Below are positions 27,265 through 40,602 of a stretch of DNA of 64,000 nucleotides, in pieces. The number at the start of each line of letters is the position of its first letter. The first letter of the stretch is position 1. The notes beneath the pieces were generated by a model. The model was not told the DNA's origin. It did not search any database and worked only from the letters and a program-made list of their open reading frames with translations. A program made the translations under genes and the position numbers. The DNA is from Tetrahymena thermophila SB210 (taxonomy: Eukaryota > Ciliophora > Oligohymenophorea > Hymenostomatida > Tetrahymenidae), in assembly GCF_000189635.1 (NCBI RefSeq), contig NW_002476226.1, positions 1-64,000 on the forward strand, in the 5' to 3' direction.

Positions 27265-29497
27265 TCATTTTTTTTAATGCAAGTTCTGCCTATTTATTGT
27301 TTTTAAAAGATATTTTTTATATTATTTTTTTAATAAATGGAATTTTACTTCTTCTTTGATTTTAGCAGGATTAATTCTTGCAGCGAATTTTAATGTGTTG
27401 TATGCTCCCATTTGTACATCTTCATTCTAATCGTCTAAATGTATGAAAATAGCTTTGACCATGTATTCAAATATTGATGGACTTTCTTTAAGCTTTAATA
27501 ATAATTAAATTTTAATTTAATCAAATATAGCAATCAATCATTCATTATATAAAATTTTATTTACAGCAGGAGCTCCGAAAATAACAGTGAAAGTTTTGAA
27601 TATTTCAACTCTGATAACATCTTATGAGTCATCTAGTCTTTCTAAAAGAAGTTAATAGTTTTCAGATATGTGAATGTGTTCTAGGTGATCTCTTACTTCT
27701 AAAAAGAGTTTTTCTGCCAATTTGCAAGCAGCCAAACGAAGATCAGGAGCCCAATCATCTGATAAACATGATTTAATAGGAGGCATTAACTCTTTAAAGC
27801 ACTTCATTAAAACATCACCAGTGACCAATCCATTCTCAATTAATTTATAAATATTAATGATACCAGCCTTTCTGATTTTAATTTATGGTTTTCCAATCTT
27901 CCAAACAATTGATGGGATCAAAATTTTCTATAAATTAAATTAAATAACATTTAAAAGTGATCTAAAAAAAAAAAAATCTAGTTTACAGTCAAAATAAGTT
28001 AGGCATTTTCTTTCAATTTTTCTTAAACATCCTTAAATTGTAAGCAAATTATAAATTCTACCAAAACCAATGCATCCATCCTTACTTCGATATCTTAATT
28101 TAATTCTACACAACTCTAAAGGATTTCAAGAATGATATCTATGAATTTAGAAAGACCTTCTCCACAATTTCTAACAATAATTTCAAATTTAAGTCTATCT
28201 TTTGAATATTTTTGCCAAGTTTTATAAGACTTTTTATTTATATTGAAATATTTTTAAAAAAACTAAATCAAGCTAATTTTGTGAAAATACTTTATTTGTA
28301 GTGAATTCATTTAAGAGCATGGATACTTCGTTAGCATGAAGCTCTGCTATACTTGAGTAACCACAGTAAGTTGCTAAAGTTAGCATGGTCTTTTATATTT
28401 CATTCTATAATAAATAAATATATATTAATATTAAATAAACTCTCATAATTTATATTTACTTAATTATCTTTTCCTGCTGTATTTGTTGCTTAAACAGTAA
28501 GTAATAAAGAAAAAATAGGACGGCAATAAATACTAATATTTTCTCCTGATATATTTATTAATTCTTTTGCAATATAATATAAACCAGAGAGAACTTCTTC
28601 ACTTTCTCTAATTTACATAAATATTTTATTACTTAAAAAACAAACTCAGCATATAATAAATAAATAAATTACTCAAAAGTCTTTTCAACGCTTGTAACTG
28701 TTTTCATAATGGTATCCAAATAACCTTCGATGGTCTTTGGAGTTTCACCTCTTATCATTATGCTAAATATTGTTAAAAGCTTAGTTAAACTTTTAGGGGC
28801 TGTTTTATGTTCTTCATCATGGATTAGACTAATTGCTAGAGGAATATAAACTTCTGAAGAAACATAAATGCCAAGCAATTCGCTAATCCTTTTGCACTTT
28901 AAAAACAAAATTATCCTTATTATATGTATGCATTTCAATCTTTAATTACTGTATTTGGAATTTCAGGATCATCATAATCCAAAAATTTAACTAAAACTTT
29001 CATGATATCTTTAAGATACTCCTAAATATGATGTTCTGCTAAAACTATAATATTTTGAAGGGAGCACAAAGCTTTTAATTTGATGTAGTTAGTATGAGTG
29101 AACTCATTTGCATCTTTTAAAACCTAATAATATATTTAAACTATTTTAATATAAAGTTCTGGCAGATAATGCTTAATCTAAAAGAAGCTATTTCTAATTC
29201 TGTTTAATATACCTTCTAAACTAATTCCTTTAGGTTTCTTTTAATTAAAAATTTGGCTCCTGACTCTGGATTTTCTATTGGTATAATAATAAAATGCTTT
29301 ATTTCCTTTGACCTTCTCACACCTAAAATAAGTTACATTTATAACTGCTTAAGTTATTCTTATAAACTCTTGATGTATCTTTTTGGATGTCCATTCTAAA
29401 GTAATTTATTATTTTTAATATCTTTTTTTTTCTCGTCAATTAAATTTAAATTTTTTAAAAACTTATAAACACCCAATTTAATTTTTAATAGCCCTAA
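27265..29497 (-). CDS. HEAT-repeat protein, dynein axonemal assembly factor 5-like
   Basis: Eight exons are readable: up to 29497, then 28950-29177, 28673-28896, 28460-28631, 28291-28404, 27987-28229, 27565-27927 and 27265-27492. They give about 618 residues of alpha-alpha HEAT-type helices throughout. Typical pieces are YLKDIMKVLVKFLDYDDPEI, RISELLGIYV, LRLAACKLAEKLFLEVRDHL and LLERLDDSQDVIRVEIFKTF. The C-terminal block MVKAIFIHLDDQNEDVQMGA fits the end of DNAAF5/HEATR2, a cytoplasmic factor that preassembles axonemal dyneins. That identification is from memory of the family pattern. The 5' end is unresolved: the first exon is open from TGA at 29498 but has no ATG, so a start exon is missing. 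The intron at 29178-29212 is unusually short (35 nt). Confidence 0.68.
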
Positions 29498-30446
29498 TCA
29501 AAATTTCAGTAAATATAATAATTATTCATTCAATGATTCATAAAATTAAATATTATTTAACAAAAATATACAATTAAATAGTATTTTAAATAACTTTAAT
29601 TTATATTTATTAAAATTTCTTTCTAGATTTAATCTAAATTAATTAAATGTAACTTTTATAATGTTTTAATTTATTCAAATAAAATTTTCTTTATATTTCA
29701 TAAATTTCCTAAGATATAAATTATTTTAAGCATAATCAAAGAAAAGTTCATATATTTAAAAGTATAATTTTATGTATGCAATTCATATTGTTTGATGAAA
29801 TTATTAAATTTTACTTATTAAAACAAAGTTGTTTAATTATTCTAATTAAATATTGAATACATAAACAAATTATAAAGGTATAGTAACTTATCAGTAATTG
29901 TTAAAAAAATAATTTAAAGTAAATTTATTCTACTAATTAAAATATTTAATAAAATTCATAAAATCATTAAATAATAATATGAAGCTTTATTAAATTCTAC
30001 TATTAAAAAGCATAATTTTATTTAGATTATATTCTGTATATTTTGATGAAGCAGAGATAAAAATAGATAATGATTTTCTAAGGAAAGTTTAGTATTTTAA
30101 AAATAATTTATTTAATCATTAAATAGATTTTTAAGTTTAATATATTTCATAGGCTAAATTTAGAAATTTTAAATTATTCAACAACAACATTTTCTATTTA
30201 AATTATTTGCTAAATTTTTTTGAGGTCATTTAATATAATTTAAAATTAAAAAAGATTGATGAAATTTAATAAAAATTAATGATAGGTGTTTAAAGCAATT
30301 TTTATACATAAAATAATTAGATTAAACAAACAAAAAATACATAAATAAATAATCATCGATTTATAAAATAAATAGACAATTTATTTGATTACTTTGGTAC
30401 AAATTTATATAAATAATATAATTATTTTACTAAGATAATTTAAACT
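29498..30446. other. Intergenic, AT-rich
   Basis: Should hold the missing first exon and promoter of the HEAT-repeat gene. I could not identify either in the AT-rich sequence. Confidence 0.6.
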
Positions 30447-33400
30447 TCATGGATTATATGAAGGATTATACCTTGCTAGATTGGTCATAGTTTAAGAGTC
30501 GTAAGAAACTAAATTTTTTTAAGTTCTGTTGGAAAGACTTCTTTAATATATCTCTTATAGATTGTCTTAGTCTTTGATTTCATCATCTAAAACTATACTC
30601 TTTATCTAATGAGATTTCTAATCTTAAATCATGTTTTCTAAATTAACTTCTACTGCCTTTTTAAATAGTTAGAACTTGTCCTCCACTTTTTTTCTCATCA
30701 TATATGGTACTTTTTACTTATTAATTTTTATGAAATCCATTTCTTCTTGAGTTTTAAATTATGAAGTTGCTCTTCCTTTACTTTTACTCTTTGAGGTATC
30801 TTTCTTTATTTCTATTTTTAAATTTAATAATCGATAAATATTTTTAAAAAGCAAGTCAACATATTAATTTTAAAAATTTTGTTAAATTATGAGTTTTTTT
30901 ACATGATAGTTGAAGAAAAATGTTTTTTTAAATACAAAACCTCAAAGAAATTAATTAAAAAATTTACCAAAAATTTATTCTTGTTACTATTTTACTTGCT
31001 TTGGGTATAATCTCTCAAAAACTCTTTCTGTGTTATTTCCTGGAATAGCTGAGTTTTTCTGTTTAGAATTTTTTGGTATGTTTCTTGTCTCTATTTTATT
31101 GTTGAATTTTATAGACTTTTGATTTTATTTATTGGGGACTTTTGTTTACTATTTGCTCTTATTTTTACCAATTTAAGGTTAATTGCTCTGAGAATTTTTT
31201 TGTTGGTTCATCAAGGCTTATTAATTTTTATAAGCTCTCTTATTAACTATGTTATCTATTTATTGTTGTATATTTTTTTTCTCAGAGTCACTAATTTAGT
31301 TAGAGTATCTTCTGTTTTTAAAATTACTTTGATCAGACTAATACCACTCTTTAAAAATGTTATCTTACTCTGTGCAGTCTACAACAGGGAGTTCTCCAGC
31401 ATCAAATATCTTATCATAAATTTAATATTACCTTTTAATGACTTCTTCATTATCGCTAGCCAACTTTTGTGAGTTATACAATGAAGAATTAATTATACCT
31501 GTTTCGTGATTTCCGTTTGAAGAAGTTTATTGTTGCTATTACTAATTAGGTTACTATTTGAAGAAATCTGATTTTCTTAAATTTTTTTACTAGTTTTAAT
31601 CATAATTAAAACCACCTTCATGCTATTCTTTTATTGAATCTTTATGATCATATTAAGAAGAATTATTTGACATATTAAGCATCATGCATTCATTATCTTT
31701 AAACTCGGGTTCAATAAATTTCATTTTAGGAGAAAATAGTTTTGTGCATTCATCAAAAATAGAATTTCTTTTAGACTATTCGATTGTTTACACAGATATC
31801 TCTTTCTTTTCTATGTTATCTGTTTGCTAATAAACATCTTTTAAGATTTTTCCATCAATATTTATTGTTTCATAATGATAATATCCTAAGTTATGGCATG
31901 GTGAATTTTCTTACATCTACTTTACAAGGTTATTAAATCTAACATGATTAATGTTCTTTTAAATATTTTTTTATTTCTCATTTTCATTTTCGCCTATTTA
32001 TCCCTAAAGCATGCTATTTTCTTATTAATTTTAATCACCTTTTTATGATTCTTATAATTATTTGCTTTTATTAAGCTACTCTATATTAGCAATGTTTTAA
32101 TTATTATATTCTTACAACTCTTTTTCTTTGTTATGATGAGCAGCTTAAACTTATAGATCTCTATTTTATGATTCTTATAATTATTTGCTTTAATTTAATA
32201 ACTCTGGATTAGTGAAGTTCTACTTATCATATTCTTACAATTCTCTTTCTTGATTATGAGTAGCAGTTTAAACATATTAGACCTCTTGGTCTTCATAAAT
32301 ATTTTGGTTTTCTAACTCATTAGGTTAAGCTGATACAATAGTTTAAGGAGTATTATATTTAGATTATTAATTATCATTCAATAATTATTATAGATTTTCT
32401 GAACACTTTTGAGGTGTGTTCAAATTTGAATCTTATGATCTTCCAATCTCTTTAGAACTCTTCTTCTCTAATTCTAATTCTGGATTTTATTATTCTCTTT
32501 TTTCTTGAGATTGTCTGGTAATTTAAGAGCTTTTTACTTAAATTTAAATATTCTGCTCACCATTATCAAAAGAATTTTATAAATTTAAACCAACTTCTTA
32601 ATTTTTAGATTAGTGATTGTTAGCACTTTGTAAGTTGTTTGAAGTTGTAAAATTACTGTAATTATTATAACTTGTTGTTTGATTACTTTGAATTTATTCA
32701 AATGGGAAAGTAGATTATATTGAGTTATTTAATGTAAGATGTTCCATGTTGCCTCCACTCATTAATCTAATATGCTATCCATGCTATTATAAAGGAGTTT
32801 AGCATAACAACTAAGACATATCGTAAGTATTTGATAAAGTTTCTGCCTTCTTTTCGAACTAAGTTGTTTATTTTATACTCATTTCATCTCTATTTTCTGA
32901 GTCGAAAGTTTTATCTTGCTCACCTTTTTAGGATTTATCTGAAGAGAAGTCTGCATGCATTTTTTTTCTTTCAGATGGAGGGTTATCGCTTTAATTTTAT
33001 TCACCTTCTAAAGTTAAATTATAATTGTTTTATGAAGTTGGATTTTCTATATCTTTTTTTGAGTCAGTTTACGATGTCGCAGTTTGATTATCTTACAAAA
33101 TAAACTAAGCAGATACAGGATTTTTTTCTATTTTTTATTTATTGTATGCTTCATCAATCACAATTTAACTTGCTGAATTTATATAGTAATTCATTTAATT
33201 TGCAATATTTTTTGAGGATTCAATTGTAGATTAACCTACTAGAGAATTATTTGCAAAACTAACTATTAAACCATTTTACTCATTCATGCCGTTATCAATA
33301 ACTTATGAGTTTGAAGTTTTCTTTTCGAAGTATTATGAAAATTTATTTGAAGATGATTACATAGCGATACCAGATTATTCTAAAGATTATGATTTTTTTA

Positions 33401-36244
33401 AAGATATTTTGGCTTAAATATCATCCATAATTTGCTAAATTTTTTAGTTTTCAAGAACTGTGAGGCTATTTTTCACCTAACTACTTTAGTTTAATTCAGC
33501 TAATGTATTTGATAAACGTGTATTCTGTTATGAAAAGTGTTAGTCAATGCTTTTGGCGAAAGAGTTCTTTGTTTCCAACTATATAGAAGGTGTTTATTAC
33601 TAGAATTATGAACTTTATCTTAAATTTTATTTTTCTTTGTTGGATTAATACTTACTCAGAATAATATTTAATTCTAAATTCTTGGGAGATGAAGAAATTA
33701 AATTCTAATTTGATGGATTTTCTTAGTTGTTTAGGGTGCTCTCAAAAATATTTTTTATCATACTAAGACTAGATTTTGTTTCTTATTAGAATGAACTCTG
33801 ATTATAAAGTCCAGATGCTTAGATATTTTAAATATTCTATTTGGGGCTATTATAATCGATCAGATTCTTTATTTAATTTTAAGTATTAAGAGGGTTTAAA
33901 GTTTCATTATTATTTTGTTTAACTAAACTATTAGTATAGCTTTCTAGTAAGTGATAGTTTGGATTAAAAGATGCTGATTACTTTGTAACATTTCCGGCAT
34001 TCTAAATTTATGAATCTGAAATTTGAGTAAAATAGTTGCTTTATTTGTTTCCTTCTTAAGATTTTCTAATAAAATTGTTAATTCTTCCCATTCCACTTAA
34101 GGTGGGTATTTAGTGTGATAAGTTTTATTGTTAAGCGGATGACATTAAATTTGTGTACTTGTGTTCATTATTTATTTCTTTGACACTATTTGCAAAATCA
34201 TACTAGCTATTATTATTGTAATATATTTATGAAGACTTATTCTAACTTGGCTTACTATTTGCTTATGATTAATTTTAATCAAAAATTTGAGAAGCTTTAA
34301 ACCTTTTAATTACCTCAGATTTGTTTGTCTAAGGAGTTTTAGAAAAATCTGATTAAGCATCATCATATAAATTATTTAAATGCTCTTATTTTCTTGCTTC
34401 AGCGAATTTGATTAAAAGGTCTTACTTATTTTCTAATTAAGTAAAAGATGAAGGAGATTTATTTATCTGATATTCTTCCGAAATCTAAGAATCCTTTGTA
34501 ATTTTAGTCAGCTTTATTTTGAATTACCTTTCAGTAGAGAGAATTTGGGAACTTATCTAGCTAGTACTATATGGCTAATTAAATGAATATATATCAGAGG
34601 CTGATTGCATTTATGACTAATCATTACTTTTAGCAAAATTTGTAAATTTTGATTCAGTAATTTTATTTGCTTAAGCTAATTAATTAGTTTCTATTGTTGA
34701 GGTTGACTACAGATTTTCTTAATATTTTTGAATAGGCTTAATATCTGTATTTATGATACCTTCCTTATTTTAAGCTTAGCTTATATCTAGCGAAGGAATT
34801 GAATTATATTAAGAATAATTTATTTAGTTCAAAAACTTTTAATTATTATTTATTTGATTGTTTTTGAATTAATCAATTTTGAATTATTCCTATGTTTAAT
34901 TTTATTAACCAGAGGTTTATGAAATGCTTGATATAAATTGGTTTGGATAATTTATCTAATTTTAATTTTATTGACTGTCGACGAAGAGCAAATGGCTAGG
35001 TTAAATAAGATGTGGGCTCATTTATTGTTATTATGTAGGATTTTTTTATGCCAAGTAATCTTATGATTATGATTTCTAATTTAAATGTAAAGATGCTGGA
35101 GATTATAATAATCTATCTTCTTTGTTAAAAGTTTGATTATTTTACTTTTCTAATTTAGATTATTTATTGAAATCTATTTCGTCTGATTCTTTTTTTGATT
35201 GAACAATTGAAGAACATTGTTAATTTTAAATAGAACTATTCTTTTGTGTGTCTATAGAATCAAAAAGGTTCCTTTAAATGGATAAATAGTCTTTTTCACT
35301 AACATATTTTCTATCTTAGAAAGAAAAATTATTAGGGTTTGATTTTAAAGATCCTCCACTTAAAGATGCAAAGTTATCTCTTGTGTCTCCTGCAGTTGCC
35401 AAATCTTCATTATAAGATTTTTTTATTGGTGAAATATTTGATTCAGCGCTTCCTAAAATAGAAGAGATAGCTTTTTAAGACTGTATTTGAGCTGGCTTAT
35501 ATAAAAGCTTTTATGTATTTTAATTTTTTTCGCTTTATTTGCTAGCAGAATTACAAATTTTAACTCCTGATTTTTAACTCTATAAATTGCTGAGTGTATT
35601 AGATCTCTTGATATTTGATTCTTATGCTTAGTGGTATTATTAGTATTATTATATCATAGTTGTAGAGTTTTACCATATAGATTATTGATTTTAATACTAC
35701 ATTCTTTATTACTCTTCTGACTACTACTCTTGTTACCCTAAAGTTTGTTTATATTAATCATATCTAAACTTCAAAATATCACTGACAGTTCTTGCATGAT
35801 TTCCAATATGAAAGAGATACTCTTGATTCCTTTTCTAATAATATATAAAAACAAGTTAACTTAATTACATTTTTTTACATGTTTATTAAATGCTTTCGAG
35901 CTTATTTGAATTATTAGGCATAAACATAAAATTTAAAAGGAAATAAAATGCCTTTAAAAAGTTGGAAAATTACTTGCTTTTCTAGCTCTGTCCTTTGAAA
36001 GTCAGTAAGCTTTTTTAAAAAAATAAATTTATTTTATATAAAGCATATGAATAATTAATTTTACTTCTTTTTAATTGCTCATTTTAGGATTCTGACTTTG
36101 GTATCTTATTTACTTTGTAAATGATTTGGTTGAAACACCATTTGCAGTGTCTTAAATATAATGAGTAGGCTTTATTTACTCAAATATCTCTAAAATTTAG
36201 CCTTTCGACTATTTTCTTGTTTTTTACTATGCTTAGAGATTCAT
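30447..36244 (-). CDS. Giant Q/N/S-rich protein with 41-residue tandem duplication
   Basis: Predicted 1,781 residues. Exons are 36114-36244, 35974-35992 (19-nt micro-exon, inferred), 30996-35834 (1,613 codons with no TGA) and 30447-30803. The frame is open for 4.8 kb in the ciliate code only. Composition is Gln, Asn, Ser, Lys and Glu; no TM or signal peptide is evident. Around 32041-32286 two adjacent 123-nt units encode related 41-residue repeats, each with ELQEY and SKQLQESQ. The C terminus is basic (KDTSKSKSKGR) followed by a helical segment. I recognise no catalytic domain. Prion-like composition of this kind is common in ciliate proteins. The micro-exon is needed to keep frame, so the 5' structure is less certain than the main exon. 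Confidence 0.78.
32041..32286 (-). repeat. Tandem 123-bp duplication inside CDS
   Basis: TTTTATGATTCTTATAATTA occurs at 32041 and again at 32164, and GCAG(C/T)TTAAAC ends both units (32140 and 32263). The constant 123-nt offset equals 41 codons, so the reading frame is kept. Confidence 0.85.
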
Positions 36245-36839
36245 AGCTTTATTTTTATTACTTTTTTCTTAATGTACTTTTTATTTATTTATATATTCGT
36301 GTGAGTGTGCTTTGTGATTTAGCTAGCAAAACTTTTTCTTTGATTAAGATACTACAAACAATAATCAATAAATATAAAATATAAATTATCAATTTATAAT
36401 ATCGCGAATTTATTTTTTCAGCTAATTTATTTATTAGTTTAACACAAAAATGTTTATGTAATAAATAAATAGAAAATATAGATTTTTTTATTAAAAAATC
36501 TAATTGAAAATAACTAATGGCTCATAACTCTCATTTGTAATCAATAAAAGCCACTCTTCAAAAATAAATTTTAGAACTCTTAATATTTTTTTTTTTAATT
36601 ATTTCATTTACAATATTTAACAATATAACTAACTAATTTAGTTGCAAATAAAAATTTATAAAACATAGTGTGTGTCAAAATGAATAAAATAAAATTATTC
36701 CTCGAAATAAAAAGAAATTTAACTTTCAGTTAAAAAAATAAAATAATTTTTTGGTTTGTTCAATTAGAATAAGAAAATATAGAACAATTTTTATATATTA
36801 CATACATATAATTTATATTAACTAAAATCTTTATAAAAT
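36245..36839. other. Intergenic, contains copy 2 of the shared element
   Basis: AT-rich spacer upstream of the giant Q/N-rich gene. It holds the element at 36519-36564. Confidence 0.7.
36519..36564 (+). other. Short element shared with 12281-12318
   Basis: GGCT at 36519-36522 can pair with AGCC at 36549-36552, followed directly by ACTCTTCAAAAA. It matches 17 of 18 positions with 12301-12318. Function is unknown. Confidence 0.4.
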
Positions 36840-39800
36840 TCATACATCCACTCTTTCTTAATATTACTATTTAACTTTCTAATAATGTTTTTTCTTTGCC
36901 TTTTCAGTAGTAATTGGATTAGACATAGAGTAAGTGGTAACAAAAAATGGATAAGCAACATCGTAATTTACTTATTCATTTTCATTCCCAAAAAAGAATA
37001 CCTTTTCAACAATAAGTTAAATAGGAAGAATAGAATAACAAAAACCCAATATCAATCCTATAATTTATAAATAAGATATCTAACCAACAGTTTAATATTT
37101 GAACAGCAAGTTAGATGAGGCATAAATAAGAATTATAAATTCCAAATATTCTGTCATCTCAATTGAAAGTTTCATACTAATTTATTTATCTACTGTTCTT
37201 TCCTTTAAAATAACCCACTATTTTTTATATGAGAATTAAAAGTAAATATTTAATATAAAAAATAAATTTTAAATCAATTATTAATTTAAAAAATAAATAT
37301 TAAATAAATAAATAATTTCAATATCTATATATTAAAATTTTAGGCAAGTAAAGCTTAAGTAAAAAAATATTAAAAATAAATGAATGAATGCTTAAATACC
37401 TTTTAAGCCCAATAGTAAAAGCAAAAACCTATCATGGAAATTATTAATCCCACTGGAACCACGGAGGAGTAGAAAATGGTGATATACATTGTTTTCATTA
37501 CATCAACATAACCAATTTCAATTTCATGCAAGGGAAATTCACAAAGTCTTAATTTGAAAAATGGTTAAATGTGATTAATTAGTTTAATAATTAATTATTT
37601 ACTTATTTGCCTCTTCTTAAGTTAAAGTGCATTAAGCCCCTTACCTTTTAAACCACCAAACTAATATTTTCTTCAAATAAAACATTGGGTCAAAAAGAAG
37701 AGACATAAAAGAGGAGCCAGCATTTACTACAAAGAAGTAAAATATTGTGTATATGAGACCACCTTTACCAAAAACATTTCCTAAATTATTAAATTTAAAA
37801 ATAATTAAAAATTAATGACTTTTTAATAGTTTTTAGCTTACTTGTGTAATATACACTCATTATGCAAGTTATCAATGCAGTGTTGATGAATAAAGCTAAT
37901 GATAGCTTTTGTGCTAGGTTAATATTATAAAGGGTATATGTGTTATAGCATTCGATTTTAACAATTTATCTGAAGAGAATTTCAATAATTACTGAGTTTA
38001 TGCAAACCATACAAAAAGATACTATTGCGCTCGGAAGTTATTCTTAAAAGAGTAATTTTAAATTAAAATCTTTGCTCTTTTCGTCTGTTACATCCTTGTG
38101 CAATTAATGAAATTACTTTAAACTATCTGCTTAAAACTTTATAAGCACATAGACTAGAACAGTGCAAACAACAAATAAAATCACAGTTATAAAAAAACTA
38201 AGAAGTCTTCTAAGAGTTTTGACTCTTTCGTTAAGACTTAAATTCTCCCATATAATATCTAGAGGCTCAGGAGCTTCTCTAACTCTATATAATAGAATAA
38301 ATTTTAAAAATACTGCAATGTACTTATAGTAAAAATCATAAAAACAGTAATTTACTCAATAAAACCATCTTTAAATTTAAGACTCTTGAATTCATTAGTT
38401 TAAAAGAAAATGGCGTTCACAATTTCTAGCCAAAAAGGTATTGAGGCCTACTGTAAAACACATTACTTCTAATCTTCTGTTTGAAAAGAAACAAAAGCAT
38501 AACCAGTAAATTTTGTTGGGTCATTCTCTATTTTTAAGTTTATCAGCTCAAAATTTATTTATTCCTTTTCGAGAGCTTTATCCCATTTTTCAGCTTCAAC
38601 TCTATTTATTTGATTGATTTAAAAGAATATTTAATACTTTATGGTTACTTTCAAATTAAGAAAATAAATTTTGGTTTACTTAAAATCATCATCGTATTTC
38701 ATTTTAGAAAGGCATTTCTTTTTTTCTTCAATTAATTATTTCAAGTTTTACTGTTTAGCAACTCTTTCTTATAAATCAAATGCAAAATTAACTTCTGTCA
38801 CTATTAGGTTTTAGCCAAATAAATCTTTTCCTTTTTCAAAAAAGTCTCTAATATCTTTTTTCGTAGTATCTACAGGTAAATTTCTTACCTTTACCAAAAA
38901 AAAGCATGAATTAATTAATCAATAAATTTTTAATTATTTATTAAGGAAACTAAATTTTTTTTTTTACTGAATGAAAGTAAATTAATTAAATTATTATTTA
39001 CTAAAATAGTATAATCGGCAGGAGTAAGTTCAGCCATATCACATTAAGAATCTATCTCTTTTTGTTCTTTTCTAAAGAAAAATAGCAATATCATCAAAAC
39101 CAAAATTGTTGTAAAATTCAGTATATCCTAAATATCAGCATAGTCTACTTTCTGTTTCTTATTTGCTATTGTAAAGATAGATATAATATCTACTACACAT
39201 TCTTTACTAGATACATGTACTCCTTTTGCTTCAAGTTTTTTTATATCTTTATTAGACAAGCAAGTGTGACCGTAGTAATTTGAGAGTATGTTATATTCTC
39301 CTGACGTCAGTATTATCAATCCTAAAATTATTATACAATACTTCATATAATGGAAAAAAAGAGGGTAGCCTGAACCTAAAAAGGAAAGAGTATCTACTTA
39401 TTCTCTAAGACTAATAATATTTTTGTCCTTTATAGTAAAATATATGCTTAATAAACTAATAATCTTTTAAGCTAACTATTTACGATTTGGTAATCGCAAC
39501 AAGGACATACTTCAAAGATTTCTTCCTACTAAGTACTTGATGGCATTTTATTTTTGCCAACTCTTTTAGCTTTCTGTATTATTAATTATTTTATGATGGT
39601 TAATACATTTTTTAGCTTATCATATAAAATTTAAACGTTTAAATTCGATTTACTCCATGTCTCTCTGCTGTTTTCCAATCAGGAGGGATTAAATGTGGAT
39701 TATACCTTTTTTCTAGTTCTAGTGTGTATTTTAGTTAATTGTTTGCATCTAAAAAGGCTTTCTTTTTTGACACACCATTTCTTTCTTCATCATCAAAAAA

Positions 39801-39974
39801 ATCTTTTTAAATTCTTGGGAGTGTTTTATGCTCTGGAATAAAATTGAACTGCTGCTATGAGTAGGTTTCTAAGTGATTTCCTGATACCTTCAATTCATTT
39901 ATTTAACTAAAAGATCCACTACTGATATTTTTCTGGATCATAACTAATGTTTTTTTTTTCTCCTACTTGTTCAT
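36840..39974 (-). CDS. OSCA/TMEM63 (CSC1)-type channel
   Basis: Predicted 798 residues in nine exons (39654-39974, 39484-39573, 39002-39427, 38680-38888, 38356-38601, 37842-38284, 37645-37780, 37400-37547, 36840-37217), totalling 799 codons. Order of features: polar N terminus; VCPCCDYQI; LGSGYPLFFHYMK and the first TM; a second TM before DYTILVRNLP, an RRM-like cytosolic domain (EVNFAFDL ... GYAFVSF); then EAPEPLDIIWENL, matching the APEP-D-W-x-NL motif before the channel TMs of OSCA/TMEM63; then about six more TMs. The family forms cation channels gated by membrane tension or osmotic stress. A standard-code reading would start at 39346, which is internal: LGSGYPLFF lies upstream and is in frame through two introns. 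The CPCC pair suggests a metal site. Confidence 0.8.
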
Positions 39975-40602
39975 GATATTCAAGTTAAGTCAAAATTTTG
40001 ATTTTTAAAAATAATTAATAATTAATTTTTTGAGATTGACAATTTTACTTGTGAATAATATTTAGTGAATAAAATTTAATGTTACTATAAATCTAAATAA
40101 ATAGTTCGTTTTGAGATATGCTAAAATTTGTTTTACAAAATATTTAAGCACTTCAAATTAACCATTTAGGATATATTTGTACTTATATTTAAACAATCAA
40201 ATTGGTTCTTTATATATTCAAATAAATCTATTTTTTATTATTAACAATAAACACTAAACATTTCTATTTGTTTTATAGAATAAAAAATGCATATTTAAAC
40301 AACTTTATTTTTAATCATGATTTATCATTTTATAGAAAAATAGCTAAATTTCATAATCATTGAATAAAAAGTAGATTCTAACAAAGTTTTTATGGCCTTT
40401 AATTTTTTTTTCAAGCTTTTTGCAAAAGCAAATAGGAAGAAATCTTTTATTAGTTTTGGTTGGATTAGTTTGCTTGATATCAATGATAGTTGAAGAGATT
40501 TTTTAATTATAAAAATCAAAAATAAATTTTTGAATTATTAAATAATTTGTTTTAGTGTTTATTTAAAGCAAAATTATATTTTAGTTAAGGAAAACTTCAA
40601 AT
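39975..40602. other. Divergent intergenic spacer
   Basis: Between a minus and a plus gene. A minus-strand stretch at about 40310-40520 is open in two frames and slightly less AT-rich, but neither has a convincing start or homology. Confidence 0.6.

Noticed and set aside
31119-31472. Plus-strand 117-codon ORF
   Set aside because: Lies antisense inside the 4.8-kb coding exon of the minus-strand Q/N-rich gene; its Leu/Phe/Ile bias is the complement of Gln/Asn/Lys codons.
40325-40519. Minus-strand 64-codon ORF and an overlapping open frame
   Set aside because: Two frames are equally open, neither has a conserved motif or plausible splice to a neighbour; left as unannotated spacer.
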